A stretch of 64,000 nucleotides of DNA. Source: Amoeboaphelidium protococcarum (Eukaryota > Aphelidiomycota > Aphelidea). Each line of letters starts with the position of its first letter. Position 1 is the stretch's first letter. The notes beneath the pieces are model-generated. The model had not been told where the DNA came from. It saw only the letters and a list, made by a program, of their open reading frames with translations, and made no database searches. A program made the translations under genes and the position numbers. Positions 21,294 to 34,982 of the stretch are shown here, in pieces. Where the stretch lies: the NCBI GenBank assembly GCA_023515745.1, contig JALECJ010000001.1:682001-746000 (forward strand), written 5' to 3'.

Positions 21294-23966
21294 TCATTTG
21301 ACTCGTTTAAGGACAGGCACTTGATCAGCGACATCTACTTCAGAGCCCATTTCACGATTCTGCTAGCCATAGGTAATCTCATCAGCATCACCAATCTCAT
21401 TCATTAACCTTTTTCGTTGTTATTGTGGAGCGTCGATAATTGACTCTGATTACTATAGACCTCTTGGAATATATAGCTAACTTCCAAGCTCAAATTCATC
21501 CAAATTTTCGCAAGATGCAGGCGCTTGTTAAATGGAAATAGTGTTGGTCAGACGCAATGGCAGTGATAACTTTCCAAACTATGGAATCTCTAGAGACGAT
21601 TTGACATTTGCCTATGTTTACGATTTCATCACTTAAGCAGTCTCGGATATAATGCTACTATGATTAGAAACAGATAGCTTACTTTGCATACTACTTGCAT
21701 TATTATTAGGAAGAGGAGACGCCTTGAAAGAGAGAGCTTGTATTTTGGCAGAGGGAGAACTCTGAACCCGTTCAAGTTCTAATCGTAGAGAAGATTAACT
21801 GCAACTATGAGTAAAGCTGGACTCTTTGACGCGTTACTTGCGTTATAGACATTCTTATAACCACAGAGGGGAGACTATGAATTTTCCTTGCTTCAATGCC
21901 AGCTTGAAGTCCTTGAAAGTCTCATTGCGCCTGCTAGACTGATGAATGAAATGAGTGCAAACCGGTGAGAAACCTTGGCCCAGATATTGAGCTCCCAGCT
22001 ATCTACACAAATCTTTGATGAGTGACTCTTGGTATATCAACTTCGAACTGATAGAGACCAATACTCCGCTTAAAACTTGATTGGAATTCTGACTAGTTTC
22101 AACCGCCAAATCCGGCTTGGAATCTTCCATACCCTGATGTGAAATATTTTATGAGTAAACGACGTCAATATCTTCCTGTACCGGCTCTCTGATTTCATAC
22201 TCGGCTCTATTCTTGCGATCGCTTTTACTTGGAATAGATATAGGCTGATGCTTAAGCTCGGCAGAACTGAACGCAGGCTTAAATTATGAGTCTAAACTAT
22301 TAGATTAATGCTGTACAATCCCGGTATTAGCAATGTTTATCAACCAGACTTCATCGACAACAGGTATGTTCCATTCCAAAGCCTTCTCATACTTGATACC
22401 ATCTTTCTAGGCGCACAATAAGTAGTGAACATTCTTTGAAAACTTTTCATTAGCTTAAGCTCCCAAATGTTTAATCAGCTTTATTAAATGAACTCTTTTC
22501 AAGCCATCAAATCCAGAAATACTTATTTAAATGTCTTTCAATTCTGATAGCGGAACAGATATAGAGAGTAGAGTATATAAAGGGAACGAATGAGAAGGCA
22601 GCAATTGTTGAGAGTCAATACATGCCTCAATCCACAACTCAGTAACGGTAGTTGGTGCTTATTATGAGCAATCTTTCCGGGCACTATAAGTATATGGACA
22701 CACTAAATAATCTGCAGATTCAGATATGTTACCTCCACTCGATTCAATAGCCTTTCGAAGAACATGCTATTACTTTTCAGTGAAGCCTTCAACTGTAAAT
22801 GACAATCCATCAAATATCTTAGCTTAACTTTGAGAGGACTCTGTCTTTTCTTCACTCACTTTGGAGAATGAATTGACTCTCTGCAATCTGAGAGCCGATT
22901 TCAAATCTTTGAATCCGCTTTAGGAACCAACAGATTAACGTTATGAACTATTAACGCGACTAGATTAGATAGACTGCTACGAAGAAGTGCCATCACCCAT
23001 TCCAAATAGCTGCGACAACTCTTGCACCGACGTAACCGGTTTCTTTTTTAAAATCAAAGAGCTATTATAATGGTTGTTGGATCTTGAGTTTTCTACAACT
23101 ATCGCAGATTGTTATTATACATCAACATTCTGCGAATTACTATCTACAACTTTAACACGGAACATTGCTGGATTGAGTAGGATGTTTTATTTTTGACACT
23201 AAACTACAAAAGTGTAATGTACAGCTTCACCTGATTGCCACTTAAGATGAGACTAATCAATTTCCTTTTAAGAGCATAATACATAATCTGCACTCTATCT
23301 GAAATCATTGCTTATAAAACCACCGCACTGTATTACAATAGAAGTTAGAGCATCGATTTACATCTTGGTAAATCCCGGCATTAGTAGAAATTTCAGCCCA
23401 GAGAACACTTTATCATCAGATTCTGAATCAGATGGTGGATAGTCAGATTCTAGGAGTCGGCCGCCAGCAGACAGACTAGCTTAAATCCACTGCGGACTTA
23501 CTACAGAGATTCCGTGCTCAACCGCGCTCAAATGCTTTTTACTTTTAGGATCGGCAGATACTAGATGAGTACATTAAAGAGTCAGATTTTTACTAAATTA
23601 TCCACCATTGCCAACCACCAAATGTTCAATATTATTCCGGTCCGTCTCCGAGATGCCAGTAACGCAAATCATTAGGCCATCAAAAGGCTTCATATTGAAC
23701 TTGGTGAGAACTTTCTTCAGATCTAATAGAGTGATCGTTTCCTAATCATTGAAATTATCACCACAGTAATCTATAAACTCATGACTGATCAGTGTAATCC
23801 TGCGTTCAACTGCAACACGATACTTTTATGAATCGGTGCATCCACACACTAAATGCGTCGTGGACGTGGTCAGATTAGTACTAATTGAACATTTCTCAAT
23901 CCGCGAGCAGAGTTCACTCAACATCTCCCTCTACTTCAAATTCAATCCAGTAGAGCAGAATTCCAT
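21294..23966 (-). CDS. TOPBP1: TopBP1/Dpb11/Rad4-like protein with six BRCT domains
   Basis: Scaffold for replication initiation and checkpoint activation; family members bind phosphorylated replication and checkpoint proteins. The 890-aa product (TGA at 21296-21294) has BRCT-like units at about 1-75, 92-180 (KPFDGLMICVTGISE, GGQFSKNL, THLVS), 190-275, 400-490 (IFDGLSFTVEGF), 490-585 (QISISGFDG) and 650-735 (VLSGVLVSISS ... CTHFIH). A Ser/Gln-rich C-terminal tail ends in a basic KRVK. Linkers are Gln-rich, nearly all as TAA/TAG. The start is the first in-frame ATG; the first BRCT begins almost at once, so an upstream exon cannot be excluded. It lies next to FEN1 in the same direction. Confidence 0.88.
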
Positions 23967-24210
23967 ATATTACGTAATGAAAATCAGTAAACTCGTACAC
24001 AAACAGGATAACTATGGACAGTAGAGTATTAAGAACTAACTTAAGCAAGTGAAGTGAAACAGAAGAGAGTTGAGATGGGAGAAAAATCGTTTCGTTTCGA
24101 CTAAAGGAGAACGCGCGCCATTTCAGAATTCATTTTGAAACAAAGTCATTCAATGTAACTGCAACACGCGGCTAAGACAGTATGAACTTAAATGTCATCT
24201 TGGATTCATA

Positions 24211-25377
24211 TCAGCGTTTTCCACCTCTCTTCTTTTTGTCTTGAGCAGAGGCACCATCATTCTTACGCTTCTTACCGTTGCTAGACATGTTCTCTTTGGA
24301 CTTCTTGGCCGGATTGACGGATGGCTCCGACTTCAACTACTTCCCGAAGAATCCATCCAATCGCCCTTGAGTGGTGGTGGAGCGTGCCTTTTACAAACGC
24401 TTCAAACCAGATCTTATTCTGTCCTCATTAAACTGATTTTCATGTACCATAAACTTGATCAATTCTTCCTCATTAGGAGCCTCCCATTTTAGATCAATAT
24501 CTTTAGGATCAGTAACTTCAGGGTTAAGAAATAGTTTACGCGCGTCCTTGTATGGCCAATCTTCGGGTATAGGATACTTGTCTGAGTCCAAATGTTCAAG
24601 CACATTCTCAATACACTTGTGCTCTTTAATAAGATCCACGGCCCTCTTTGGACCGATACCTTTGATAGAATCACAATAATCACATCCGAGGAGAATACAC
24701 AAGTCGACAAATTGGTCCAGAGTGAAATTTAAGCCAGATAGAACTTCGTCTAAATGAATCTCGATGATTGGCTCTTTTCTCTGCTCACTAAATGTCAAAT
24801 GTCTCAACAGCACGGGTGTCTAGAAAGTCAGCGTATCCATATCCTCACTTCCTGCAGCATAAACTTTACCAGCTTTAGCCAAGGCTGCACACTAAGCCTC
24901 AGCCTCACACGGACTCTCCACATACGGAATACCCATCAGCTTCAGCAGTTTCTTACACTCATCATTATGCTACTTGGATACTTTTACAGTTCTACGCTGA
25001 AACTTTTCCATAGCCTCAGCTGAGCCACTCTCTTACGCAGCCTCCAGCCCACTCTGAGCTTCTTTGCGCCGTTCCAATCGCTTCGCCAATTCACCGCTCT
25101 TCAGTGTCGGAGGTTTACCATCGAATACGTACACCGGTTTGATTCCATTATCAATCATGCGAAGAGTACGGTAGAAGATGCCCATAAGATGACTAGTGGT
25201 TTCACCAGATTCATTCATCAGCTGGTTGCCTTCACTCCTGACAGCAATGAGGAACTGATAGATTGACATGGATGCATCGATAGCCACCTTCCTGCCAAAA
25301 TATGACGATATCTAATTAGTCTTTAGCGCATTCGGTGCATGATCACCAATAACTTTAGTAAGACCTTGAATTCCCAT
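24211..25377 (-). CDS. FEN1: Flap endonuclease 1
   Basis: Structure-specific nuclease that removes 5' flaps in Okazaki-fragment maturation and long-patch base-excision repair. The 388-aa product matches the family from the first residue ([15 protein letters not shown]): catalytic D34 in AIDASM, FDGKPP, the second metal cluster in [18 protein letters not shown], and a PCNA-interacting box QGRLDGFF at about residues 337-344, followed by a Lys/Arg-rich nuclear tail. Internal TAA/TAG codons replace Gln at several sites. TGA at 24213-24211. No intron. The upstream region carries GTTTCG/GAAAC repeats (25462-25495). Confidence 0.98.
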
Positions 25378-25629
25378 AATGATACCTCTTATGGTCAATA
25401 GTACTGTACTGTAAATACAATAGTTCTTCTCTCTCGTTCCTTTGCACGGAATAAAATAAATCGTTTCGCGTTCATCTCTTACGAAACAGTTTCACTTAGT
25501 TGATCGCGTGGACTCTGTTCTCATCGTTGCAACATTTTCGCTTTAATCGCCTTTGATAAACGTTCTCTGGGAAGCATCTGAAATATTCTTTCGCTTGAAG
25601 GTGATCTCGTTCTGTTTCACTTAATCGTA

Positions 25630-26154
25630 ATGTCTAATCAATATGATAATCAACGCGTCTAGTTGGCGGATGATGGATTGAAAGAGATAGTGTATAGGCA
25701 GTATGAAGGTGAGCATGAGCTGGATGCTATTATTAATCTGATTGAGAAGGATCTCTCTGAGCCGTATTGTATATACACGTATCGATATTTTACTATGAAC
25801 TTCCCGAGTCTTACATATGTTGCAGTGCATTAGAACAGTATAATTTCGTGTATAGTTGGTAAAGTTGACTAGAGATCCAACAATACGCTGCGTGGATACA
25901 TTGGGATGCTGGCAGTGGATGAGCGATATCGAAAGATGGGGATCGCGTCCAAGCTTGTCGATCTTGTTATTAGCAGAATGGAGTCAGAGTTCAAAGTGGA
26001 TGAAATTGTACTCGAGACTGAGGTTGACAATAAGGGTGCCATAAGTTTGTATTAAAAGTTTGGATTCATTCGCGCCAAGCGATTATACAAGTACTATCTG
26101 AATGGCGGTGATGCTTTTCGACTCAAGTTACTTTCTCATGCATAGGCGTCGTGA
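25630..26154 (+). CDS. NAA30: N-alpha-acetyltransferase 30 (NatC catalytic subunit)
   Basis: GNAT acetyltransferase that acetylates N-termini such as Met-Leu/Ile/Phe in the NatC complex. The 174-aa product has the family signatures YTYRYFTMNFPSLTYVA near residue 50, GYIGMLAVDERYRKMGIASK (acetyl-CoA-binding motif A) and LETEVDNKGAISLYQKFGF. TAG/TAA replace Gln. Start ATG 25630, stop TGA 26152-26154. It is divergent from FEN1 with about 250 bp between starts, which may form a shared promoter. Confidence 0.96.
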
Positions 26155-26372
26155 TTGCTTTTGTATTTTAATTTGTATTTTATTATAGACTTTTTACAAA
26201 CTCTATCTATTGTGTATCTAGTTTTGTCTTTATCACCATTGTCCAATTCGTTTTAATCTTTGTGCTCGTGCGACTTTTCCCTCTTTAATTCCTCGGAGAT
26301 TGTTGGTCCATTAATTTAGAATACCTCGACGTGAGAGAAAGTACAGTTCTTTAGTTTCTAGTAAAGAGAGAA

Positions 26373-29300
26373 ATGTTTACCATAAATAAAGTGGTAGATG
26401 GTCTGAGAATATCTTCTGTGATTATTAATGGTGGCAGTCTCTATATTGGAACTTTGGATGGCGTTCTGCTTGTATTTACTCAGACTGATGCTGGTCAGAA
26501 ATGGAAACTATAGTCTACTCAGAAATCTTTAGTAGGATAGAATTAGGCCATATTATCGATAGAAATCATCAATTCTCTGGATATAATAATACTAGGGACA
26601 GATAAACGGATATTTGTGGTTGGATTATCCTCTATGGTGGTGAAAAACGTGATTCAGTGTGAACCAGGTGGAGTGTTTTGTGTCTAATAGTCGCCTTTTG
26701 TTAGAGAAGAATCAATGACAAATTATCTGGCCACTAGAATTGTAATTTACACGAATAAGAAGCATCTGACCGCTTATGTCTGGCTTGATGATGAATATAG
26801 TCATTCTGAGTAGATTGCTCTTCCATAGACAATTGGCGTTGTATTAGGGATTGAATGTTTTAGCCGTGATAGTTTATTGATTTAGTGTAAGAGTGGGTAC
26901 TTTGTCAAATCTCTTGCTGATTCATAGCTGCCTCTGAAGAATTTATTCCAGTCCAAGGATGTGAGTTTATAAAATCCTGTTCAGAATTGTAAAATATCAG
27001 GTGAAGAAATGTTGATTACGCTTGGGTAGGAATCGTACTTTGTATCTTCAATTACTGCGGATGGTGGCCCAAGTAGAGATTATTGCATTAAATGGAGTTG
27101 CAATTTGATTTAGAGTGTCTGCTATCTCTTTCCATTTGTACTTGGCTCGTTCATAGCCGATGGATAATGTAAGGTTGAAGTTAGACTTGTTAGTGATTCC
27201 GTATCTTATGGTCAGTTCTCTGCGGGAAAATCGAGTGATATATCCAAGTTGATTAATTAAAAAGGATCACTTTCGGCTTTGGTGTTTAGTAACTCTTCAG
27301 TATAAGAGCTGGTAGCCTAAGATGCTATTACTCGAGTTGATACGCTTATTAAAGATGGCAACAAGTACACAGAAGCCATTTCAATGTTATAACTAATACT
27401 CTCTGTTAGCGCGGATGACAGTTTAACGTAAAGTCTTCTTCTAGAGACGTAGATTAAACACGCCAAGTATCTGCGCAGAGTTAATGGCCATAAGGAAGCA
27501 CTGGATCTACTTTCTAATCTGGGCTGTCATATCTACGATGTTATATCTGTGTTCTATCCTCAACTTTTGTCTGCTGACTTTGCCGCTGCTATTTCACGAC
27601 TATTTCTGAGAGATGCATCGCAGTAGAAGTTGTAATCGTTGATGTAAAATATAGTTAAAGATGAAGATTTTAAGGTGGAAGCTGAAGTGGACTGGTAAGA
27701 AGTTATTTTGTATCTGACTCAGTAGAGGTCGTCATTGCTGAAGAGTATAGGTAAAAGTGATGACAGTTTATTAAAGACAAGGAGTTAGCTTAGTTTAGTT
27801 CCAGTGGATAGTTCTTTATCTTAATAGGTATCGTCCAATGCTTAGCATTTGAAGTAAAAACAGTAATAGAATGATGTCTCGTTCCTTACTAGGGAATAAG
27901 ATGGTGTAGTTAGAAAGGCTAAAGTTAATATACTCACCTAAGATACTACTGGTTAGCAGGTTATGGCTTAGAAAACAGATGCTCTTGAGTAGGCACTTAT
28001 TAGTCTGATGTTTTGTGAGACGATGCTATTACACTCATATCTTAAAGCTCGTCAGTCGACTCTTGCCTCAGCTCTAATTCGAGTATCCAATAAGCTTAAT
28101 GTTGCTGAAGCAGAACGATTATTGAAGGAGTATAGTTTGCTTTAGGATTTGGTAGAACTGTATTTTTAGTACAATTAAAACTAGAAGGCTGTAGATTATC
28201 TTGCTGATATTAAGGAACATGAAATGCTATCTACCTATCTTTTTAGAATAAAGGACATTGATTATGAGGTGTACTTCTCTGGGTTTAAGACTTTGCTGAA
28301 TGTTGATAGTATTGATGTGCGACCTTGTCTCTTTAATGCCTTATGTGGACCATTCGATTATAAATCGGTAGATTTCAGGCTTTTAAGAAAAGCTAATGAT
28401 GGCGTGTAAATACCTGAAATGTCCACTCGTATTATTAAATTCCTAAACGAGAATGATCATGCCCTCACTGCTCAGTATTACTTGTATTTGTTCTTTGAAA
28501 TTGGTGTATATGCTCCACAGGCACATGATTAGTTTATTCTGATGCTTTTGGACATTGTGCAAAAGTGTCTGGTGTTTAAAATTGTATCATTTGATCAACT
28601 TAAGTAGTATCCGGAACTGGTTAGATTCGTGGAGGTATTTTAAAGCATAAAGGCCTTAGAGAAAATCCGGGTTGATTGTGATTCAGTGGTTGCATATCTG
28701 CGTAGAGTGTTATAGCTCTTCATGCGACATAGTTCTGCATATAGACCAGAGAAGCTGATCAATAGTTTTCCTCAAAGTTTCTATGATGAACGTGCCATCC
28801 TTCTGAGCAGAGTTGGAAAGCATAAAGCTGCTCTGGATATTTACATCAACTACTTGAAAGACTGTTCACTGGCAGAGACGTATTGTCATTCTGTAAAGAT
28901 GTAGTATCCGTAAGTGTATCATGACCTGTTTGATATATACATTGATAATCTGAACTCTTAAGATATACAGAACAAGGATTGGCTCCTCCGACTCCTACAT
29001 AAATATGCATCTGAGCTGAACTCATTATTGGTTTATAGTAAACTGCCGCAAGAGCTGAAACTATCTGACCTGCAATCTTATGTGCGCCAAGCAGAGATTT
29101 TAAACTAGCGAAGGGTGCATGATCTGCTCATCAAGAAGAACGTGTCATCCTCAGTAATTGTGTTAGCTAAAGAAGTCAGAAATTATTATAAGCAGAACAA
29201 GATTCTTCTGACTGATACCACTACCTGCTCATATTGTAAGAAGCGATTTGGCTGCCCTAATGTTTTCAATGTGCTATCCTTTGGAAGAGATTTGCTCAGT

Positions 29301-29423
29301 GAAGATAATCTACTTGACATCACCGCCGGATCTCTTTCCGACCAACCGATCATAATGCATTACTCTTGCTACGAGTAATTTCAACAATAGAACGTGAATA
29401 AACAGTAGAATAGATAGCTTTGA
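26373..29423 (+). CDS. VPS39: VPS39/Vam6-like HOPS tethering subunit
   Basis: Subunit of the HOPS complex that tethers late endosomes and vacuoles/lysosomes and binds Rab7. The 1016-aa product has an N-terminal beta-propeller (CNH-like, from MFTINKVVDG), a long alpha-solenoid with clathrin-repeat character (around residues 560-900), and a C-terminal zinc-binding end (CSYCKKRFGCPNVF, then MHYSCYE) as in Vam6. Stop TGA 29421-29423. Gln codons TAA/TAG are very frequent, so no conventional ORF longer than ~90 codons survives. VPS18, another subunit of the same complex, is at 50380-53520. Confidence 0.88.
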
Positions 29424-29576
29424 ATTATTTGCCATGATATTGAGCAACTATTGACGCGTTTTATGACTTTAAACCATGAATGCTTTTTACTTTGGCGATC
29501 ACTGACGAAGATCTTTTGATTGAAATCTTAAACAAAACAGACATTTATTGGACCTCATTGATACTTTTAATTAAAA

Positions 29577-30534
29577 ATGAATATTTTACCACCGAGACCA
29601 CCACCAAGTAGATAATAGAAAGCTGCAATTAATGTTTAAGCAATCAGCACAAGTGACAGCGATTACGGCAAGCCCATAGCGACTTTGTATATTCGAAATC
29701 TCAACGAAAAGATTAATCTAAAAGGTTTGTTCATAATCTACTCAGTCATTAATAATCAAAATCATTACTCTCAGTGTAGTTTTGAAAAATGCTCTCAGAG
29801 GAATATTCTAAATATATGGACAAGTGCGGGAAGTGTTGGCGTGGAAGAACATTAGAATGCGCGGTCAGGCATTTGTCGTATTCGCTGATGTCGACCAAGC
29901 AACTGCAGCATTAGCCGTGGATGGATTTCCTTTATTTGGCAAGTAGATGTAGGTGAGATATGCCGCATCTGATACATTCCGTTTATCCTAATCTCTCAAG
30001 AACGGGGATAAGACAGATCATTAGAAGCACCTACGTCCATAGTAATCATAGAAGTAGACTGAATATTAATAATCTAAATTTCGCGCCATGGCTGAGAAGG
30101 CGCGGGTGAACGGTCTGGCAGGTACTAAGCGTTAGTTACTATCTTCTGCTGCTCCTACATCTGGACCCATGGTTGGTGCTTTTGGTGTAGCTGGTGCAAT
30201 CGTTCGACCTCCATTTATGGCACCTGGCTCTATGCGGCCTCTATTCTCTGCTCCTTAGACCACAATCGTCCACTCGGTGCCCGACGAGTTGCTCCCACCA
30301 AATAAGATTCTTTACTTGTAGAACTTACCCACTGGCGTTACATAAAATGACATTTAATCGCTCTTTGAAAGCATAAGTGGATTCATGGAAGTTAGACTTG
30401 TGCCCGGCCGTCATGATATCGCGTTTGTCGAGTTTGACAATGAATAACATGCGGCAATGGCGCGCAATAGTCAGCCAAATGGTTTGTTTAATATCAAAGG
30501 ATAGTTGATCAAGGCGACCTTTGCTCGGAAATGA
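29577..30534 (+). CDS. SNRPA: U1A/U2B''-type snRNP protein, one intron
   Basis: Spliceosomal RNA-binding protein with two RRMs. Exon 1 is 29577-29724, a 55-nt intron is 29725-29779 (GTTTGT...GTGTAG), exon 2 is 29780-30534, ending in TGA; 300 aa. RRM1 has LYIRNLNEKI and MRGQAFVVF, RRM2 has ILYLQNLP and RHDIAFVEF, the last identical to human U1A. The splice junction was fixed by alignment: joined as NLNEKINLKVLKNALRGIF it has the same spacing as human U1A. The linker is Pro/Met/Ala-rich as in U1A. Some lineages use one protein for both U1A and U2B'' roles, so the symbol is approximate. Confidence 0.93.
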
Positions 30535-30628
30535 TATTGTCCATTATGGTGGTAGCAGATATGTGGTAGATTTACCTATGTACAAATTATGTTTATCTAT
30601 ACAGTTATATACATGCCGATTAAGTCAT

Positions 30629-33600
30629 TCAATCATCAGCCTATGCCTCAGTGTCGTCTTTCATGTCCGCTTGCGATAGTGAAGATTTCTTCTTTCTAGA
30701 CTGCAACAAAAATTTACCAAATGATAATTATCTTGTGGCAGGAGCCTTCTTATCAGAGTCTTGTAGGGCTGATGACGGCTAAGATGATTGCAGAAAACTA
30801 AGACTTTTCATCTTTATCAGATCCTTGAGCTTTTTGCCACCACCACTTTCACGACCACCATCCGTCTACGCCATAGGCTTCTTGTCCAATGCAGATTAAG
30901 ATGAATGCTGAGCACCGCTACCACCACGGCCAATCTGATTCGGCCGCTTCCTTCGGAGCTTTGACGGCTTCCTACTGAGACTCTGACCGCCATACTCTAT
31001 GGAAGCATCACTATTGTAACCCTCCTCATCCAAATCTTCTTGTGAGGATAGAGGATGCGCAATACTCTTTCTCCTACCCTTGGTCTTGAGCACATCCTTG
31101 AATTTAAACATTTTCTACTGACTTGATTCGTCACTGAGATTGATTTAATCTGCATCAACCAACTACTTTTAGTCATCACCACCGCTACTGATGACTGAGT
31201 CATCACGCGTAAAACTTTGAGGACTATCTGGCGAACTAAATCGATGCTTGAAAGTCAATGAACCAATATTGAGAGCCAGCTAGTCAAGTATGGACTTTTT
31301 ACCGGCCGCATCATCGACTCTCTTAGCCTCGATCATGCTCTTCTATCGGGCTACACCTTCCAGCAATCTAGGCAACTCTTTATATATTACAGACTTGGCA
31401 ACGTGAACTCCATTCTGCGATCTAATCTTCTCTCCAAGAGCTTAAGCTTTAATTTTCATATTCTGATCTTAAGCGGCTCTTACCAAAGTATCAGCTAGTG
31501 AACTCACGTCAAGCTTTCGCAGCTGCAGACCAACGCCCAGTGCTGCCACTCGAGATGCCCAGAAATATTAGTCGCCAAAGAATGGTTTGATTATAGTGAC
31601 ACAACCAGATCTCAGACCAGCCGCTGTAGTTCCAGCTCCACCATGATGCACCACAATTTACACTTTGGGAAACAACCAGTCATGAGGAACGGATGAAATA
31701 AAGTAAACGTCATCTTCATCACCACTAATATCTTATTAGGGCTGCTGATTAAGATCAATCGTATCACTACCGCGACTGGACCAGCCTTTACAAATGATGG
31801 CTCTGACTTTAGCAATCTTGACGGCTTGAATGATGGATCGAGTCATTTCTTGAGCGTCTGGCACGATGATGGAGCCAAAACCAATGTAAACCAGGGGACG
31901 ATCATCGACTCTGTGTATAAAATTCTAAAGAGACTCCTCAGCACGCCACTGCTTTTCTGGCTCATCCAAAAACCAATAACCAGTTATATGATTCCAAGTC
32001 TTCCAGTCACTTGGCAATTTCACAACCTGATTGGAAAACGAATACAAAAACGGGACTTGGTTTTAATCAAAGAACGCACCAGATGTGAGAGGTTACAACT
32101 TCAATACATCAGTTCTAAACTTATTGATCTAAGGCTGTTACCCTCTCCATAGTACATTGTCCATTAGTGACCATGACATCAAATTGTATCCCAATCCAAG
32201 AGAGTAATCTGCAACTGCAAAAGGATGCGGAAAATCGCTTGTGCGAGTCCACGGCATAGGGAAGGCTGCAAAATATGGTACCTGTAATTTCTCAGCAACG
32301 TGATAGCCTGCCATTGCAACAGGAGATTCAATGACAACATCGGCACCCTGCAATGCCTCGTAACTACTGATTAGTAAATCATCCAACCAAGCGCGAAATT
32401 TAACGGCAGCCTCCCTAAAGAATGATATGCTAAACATACCATTATCCACACAAAGCTTCATTAGCTCAGCAGGATTCCCGCTTATCGGTCGAAAAGATAT
32501 TCCATGACTCTCTATCCAAGACTGGTATTCCTGATGAGTGGCTATTGTACATTAATGTCCATCTTTCAATAGAGCTTTACATAACGCGATAAATGGTTAG
32601 ACATCACCGCGGGTTCCAATAGTTTAGCAAATTATATGGACCGATTTTTAGAGACCGGTAGAATTTACAGACGCGGGATTTTCAGTTAAACTACTGATGT
32701 CATGCATAAGAGAATGGACCAGAGAATCACCTGCAATTTGAGGAGAATCTCCAATCGATGCAGGGTGAGAAGGCATCACAGATAGCCTGGTAAAATCATC
32801 TACAAGAGATTCATCATCAATTTCGTCATCTTCTTCTTAACTTGGAGCATTTAAATGCCGATATTCGCCAGTAGCATACTTAATTTTAATCAAATTTTGC
32901 AATAACAAATGTAAAGTATCTCTCTTATTCGCAGCAGAAAACTCCAACCAAGTCTCGCCATTCTTCATGGCCACGTACAGCCCACTCCATAAAGCAAGAG
33001 GACTCTTTCGCTTTTAGACAATTATAATATCCTGCAATGGTATCACCGCTTTAGTTCTTACACCAATCACTTTAGAGTAAAAGAGCAAATACTCACCAGT
33101 TAAGAATACTTGTCCAAGCTTGGGAACTAAAGACTATTAACTTTGGATATACGCACCGCATTTAAATAGAATTCCTACATCCTAATCATTTTGAAATAAC
33201 GACGAGAAGTGCTTTTTAAGAAATGCCGAATTGTCACCCTACGCCATGACACCAGATGTAGTGCTGACAGATTCTCGCTACTAATGTTTAGACAGCGACT
33301 TTCTTTAAGCAGGTGGGGAAATGCCATTTAGAGACGACTAGCTATGTGATGCAATTAATCGTTTCAATTCTGACTAAACTTGTTGAATATCACTTAAATA
33401 AGCAAAAGCAAATTCATCCATATCACCACTGTAACTATCAGTAGAATTCGATGTAGATGCAGAAAGAAACTAAATAGATTTCACTGAATTGAAAAAGCCA
33501 GCCTATTAGCTCTGAGTATGGGACGCATCAACAGTAGTACTGTCAACAACCTCCTGAGGAGTACAATTAATTAAAAGACAGTTACTCATAATTTTGGATT

Positions 33601-34411
33601 CCACCACTTTCGTCGTAGTAATTTCATCGTACGGCAGAACTAGCTTCAAAGAGTCATCTTGCAGTCTGGCTTTGGCGATACAATTCTCAATCATCTATAT
33701 CCACGACTACATAGTGTCATAAGAGTCGGCAATAAAGTAAAATCTTCTATCAGGACAGATGATTTTGAATCCATTCTTTCTCCTTTTCACCAAATTTATA
33801 CCAATAGCAGACTTCAAATTAATGGTTCCCAGTGGAAAATAAGTATCCTTGCCAGAGTCATAATATGTCAAAAGATTGTCTTTCAGAACTACCCAATAAG
33901 TAAAATACTATGCTCTTTTCTTGCCCTTTTTCAACAGGAATCCCTCCTTGTAAACATTCTGCTCCTTTGGGAGTTGAGCCAGGAAACAAACACAAGTCTT
34001 ACACAAGAACAGGTATCCTCTTATCATGACATTATTTACAAGCCAGCATGTATAAATCTTTTAAAATTCCTCAAGCTCTGGCAATTCAAATATCTGACAT
34101 AGTTTACCATTCAACTGCTACAATGTCCTGGATGACTAATCAGTTTCACCTGCACTGAGATTGTTCAATTCTTCCCTACTCAAACTAACTCTAATTCGAC
34201 CAGTATCACCTCCAGTTGTTATATTTGCATTTTGAATATTAGAACCAGTGCTCAGTATCGACTGTACATCGTCAGTTTCCAAGAGTTCGTCAGCCAGCGA
34301 GAGTTGAGTAAGATGACTTGCAATCTGGACGAAAGCATGAGGACCACACTAAACAGCAACATCATTTTCATTATCTAAATCTTGCATTAAACCATTAAAT
34401 TATCTATCCAT
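30629..34411 (-). CDS. ATG26: Sterol 3-beta-glucosyltransferase, Atg26 type (GRAM-PH-GRAM-GT)
   Basis: Transfers glucose from UDP-glucose to membrane sterols. The 1260-aa product contains a first GRAM domain (about residues 100-148), a PH domain (about 155-245, from [12 protein letters not shown]), a Ser-rich linker, a second GRAM (about 395-460) and a GT1/GT28 glycosyltransferase from about residue 590 (IGTRGDVQPFIAL) through the nucleotide-sugar motif [15 protein letters not shown]. This domain order is characteristic of fungal Atg26/Ugt51. An unusual ~240-residue Ser/Lys/Arg-rich tail follows the catalytic domain. Start ATG 34411-34409, stop TGA 30631-30629. Many Gln are TAA/TAG. Confidence 0.93.
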
Positions 34412-34982
34412 TTCTATCTATATTAAATTAAAAGACTAAAAATATAACTATAGTACAATGAAATAAACTCAGTATTAATTAAAGTGAGTATATGGGAGAG
34501 TCGACGGTAACACTGAATGATGATTGAAAGGGCGAAAGACGGAAAGTGAAACAAACTGTGAAACGGGAGCGATTGCCCAGTAGAGACTTTTGGGCGAAAC
34601 GCGGCTCTCCACTCTCAGAGTTTTAAAACGTCTCTGTTTCACATAATTTAGGCTTTACGCGACAAGAGGCGAGTGTCTTTCCTTAAAGCTTCGAAAGAGT
34701 GGGACACATGTAAGGTGGATTCAATTGCGCTCCAGATGAAAGAGCAATCACCTTCATTCTCACTTTACTTCAACAGAACGCGAATTCTTACACATTTCTT
34801 TTACATTTTGAATATCAATTCTTTACTTTACAATGATCAGCGTATTGCATAAAATAAGTGTTATCTAGTGCACGCCTTTATAGAGGCTCTGTAGACAGGG
34901 AAACCATAAGCTGATATTATCGTTCACTCGTCCGTATCATCACCGTGGCGTTGTTGTTCCACAGTTGAACGCGCCGCCGTCG
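34412..34982. promoter_or_regulatory. Divergent promoter region between ATG26 and thimet oligopeptidase
   Basis: 570 bp between two divergent starts. It contains several TGAAAC/GTTTCA elements (34547-34563, near 34597, near 34635) and no gene. A bidirectional promoter is likely by position only. Confidence 0.4.
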
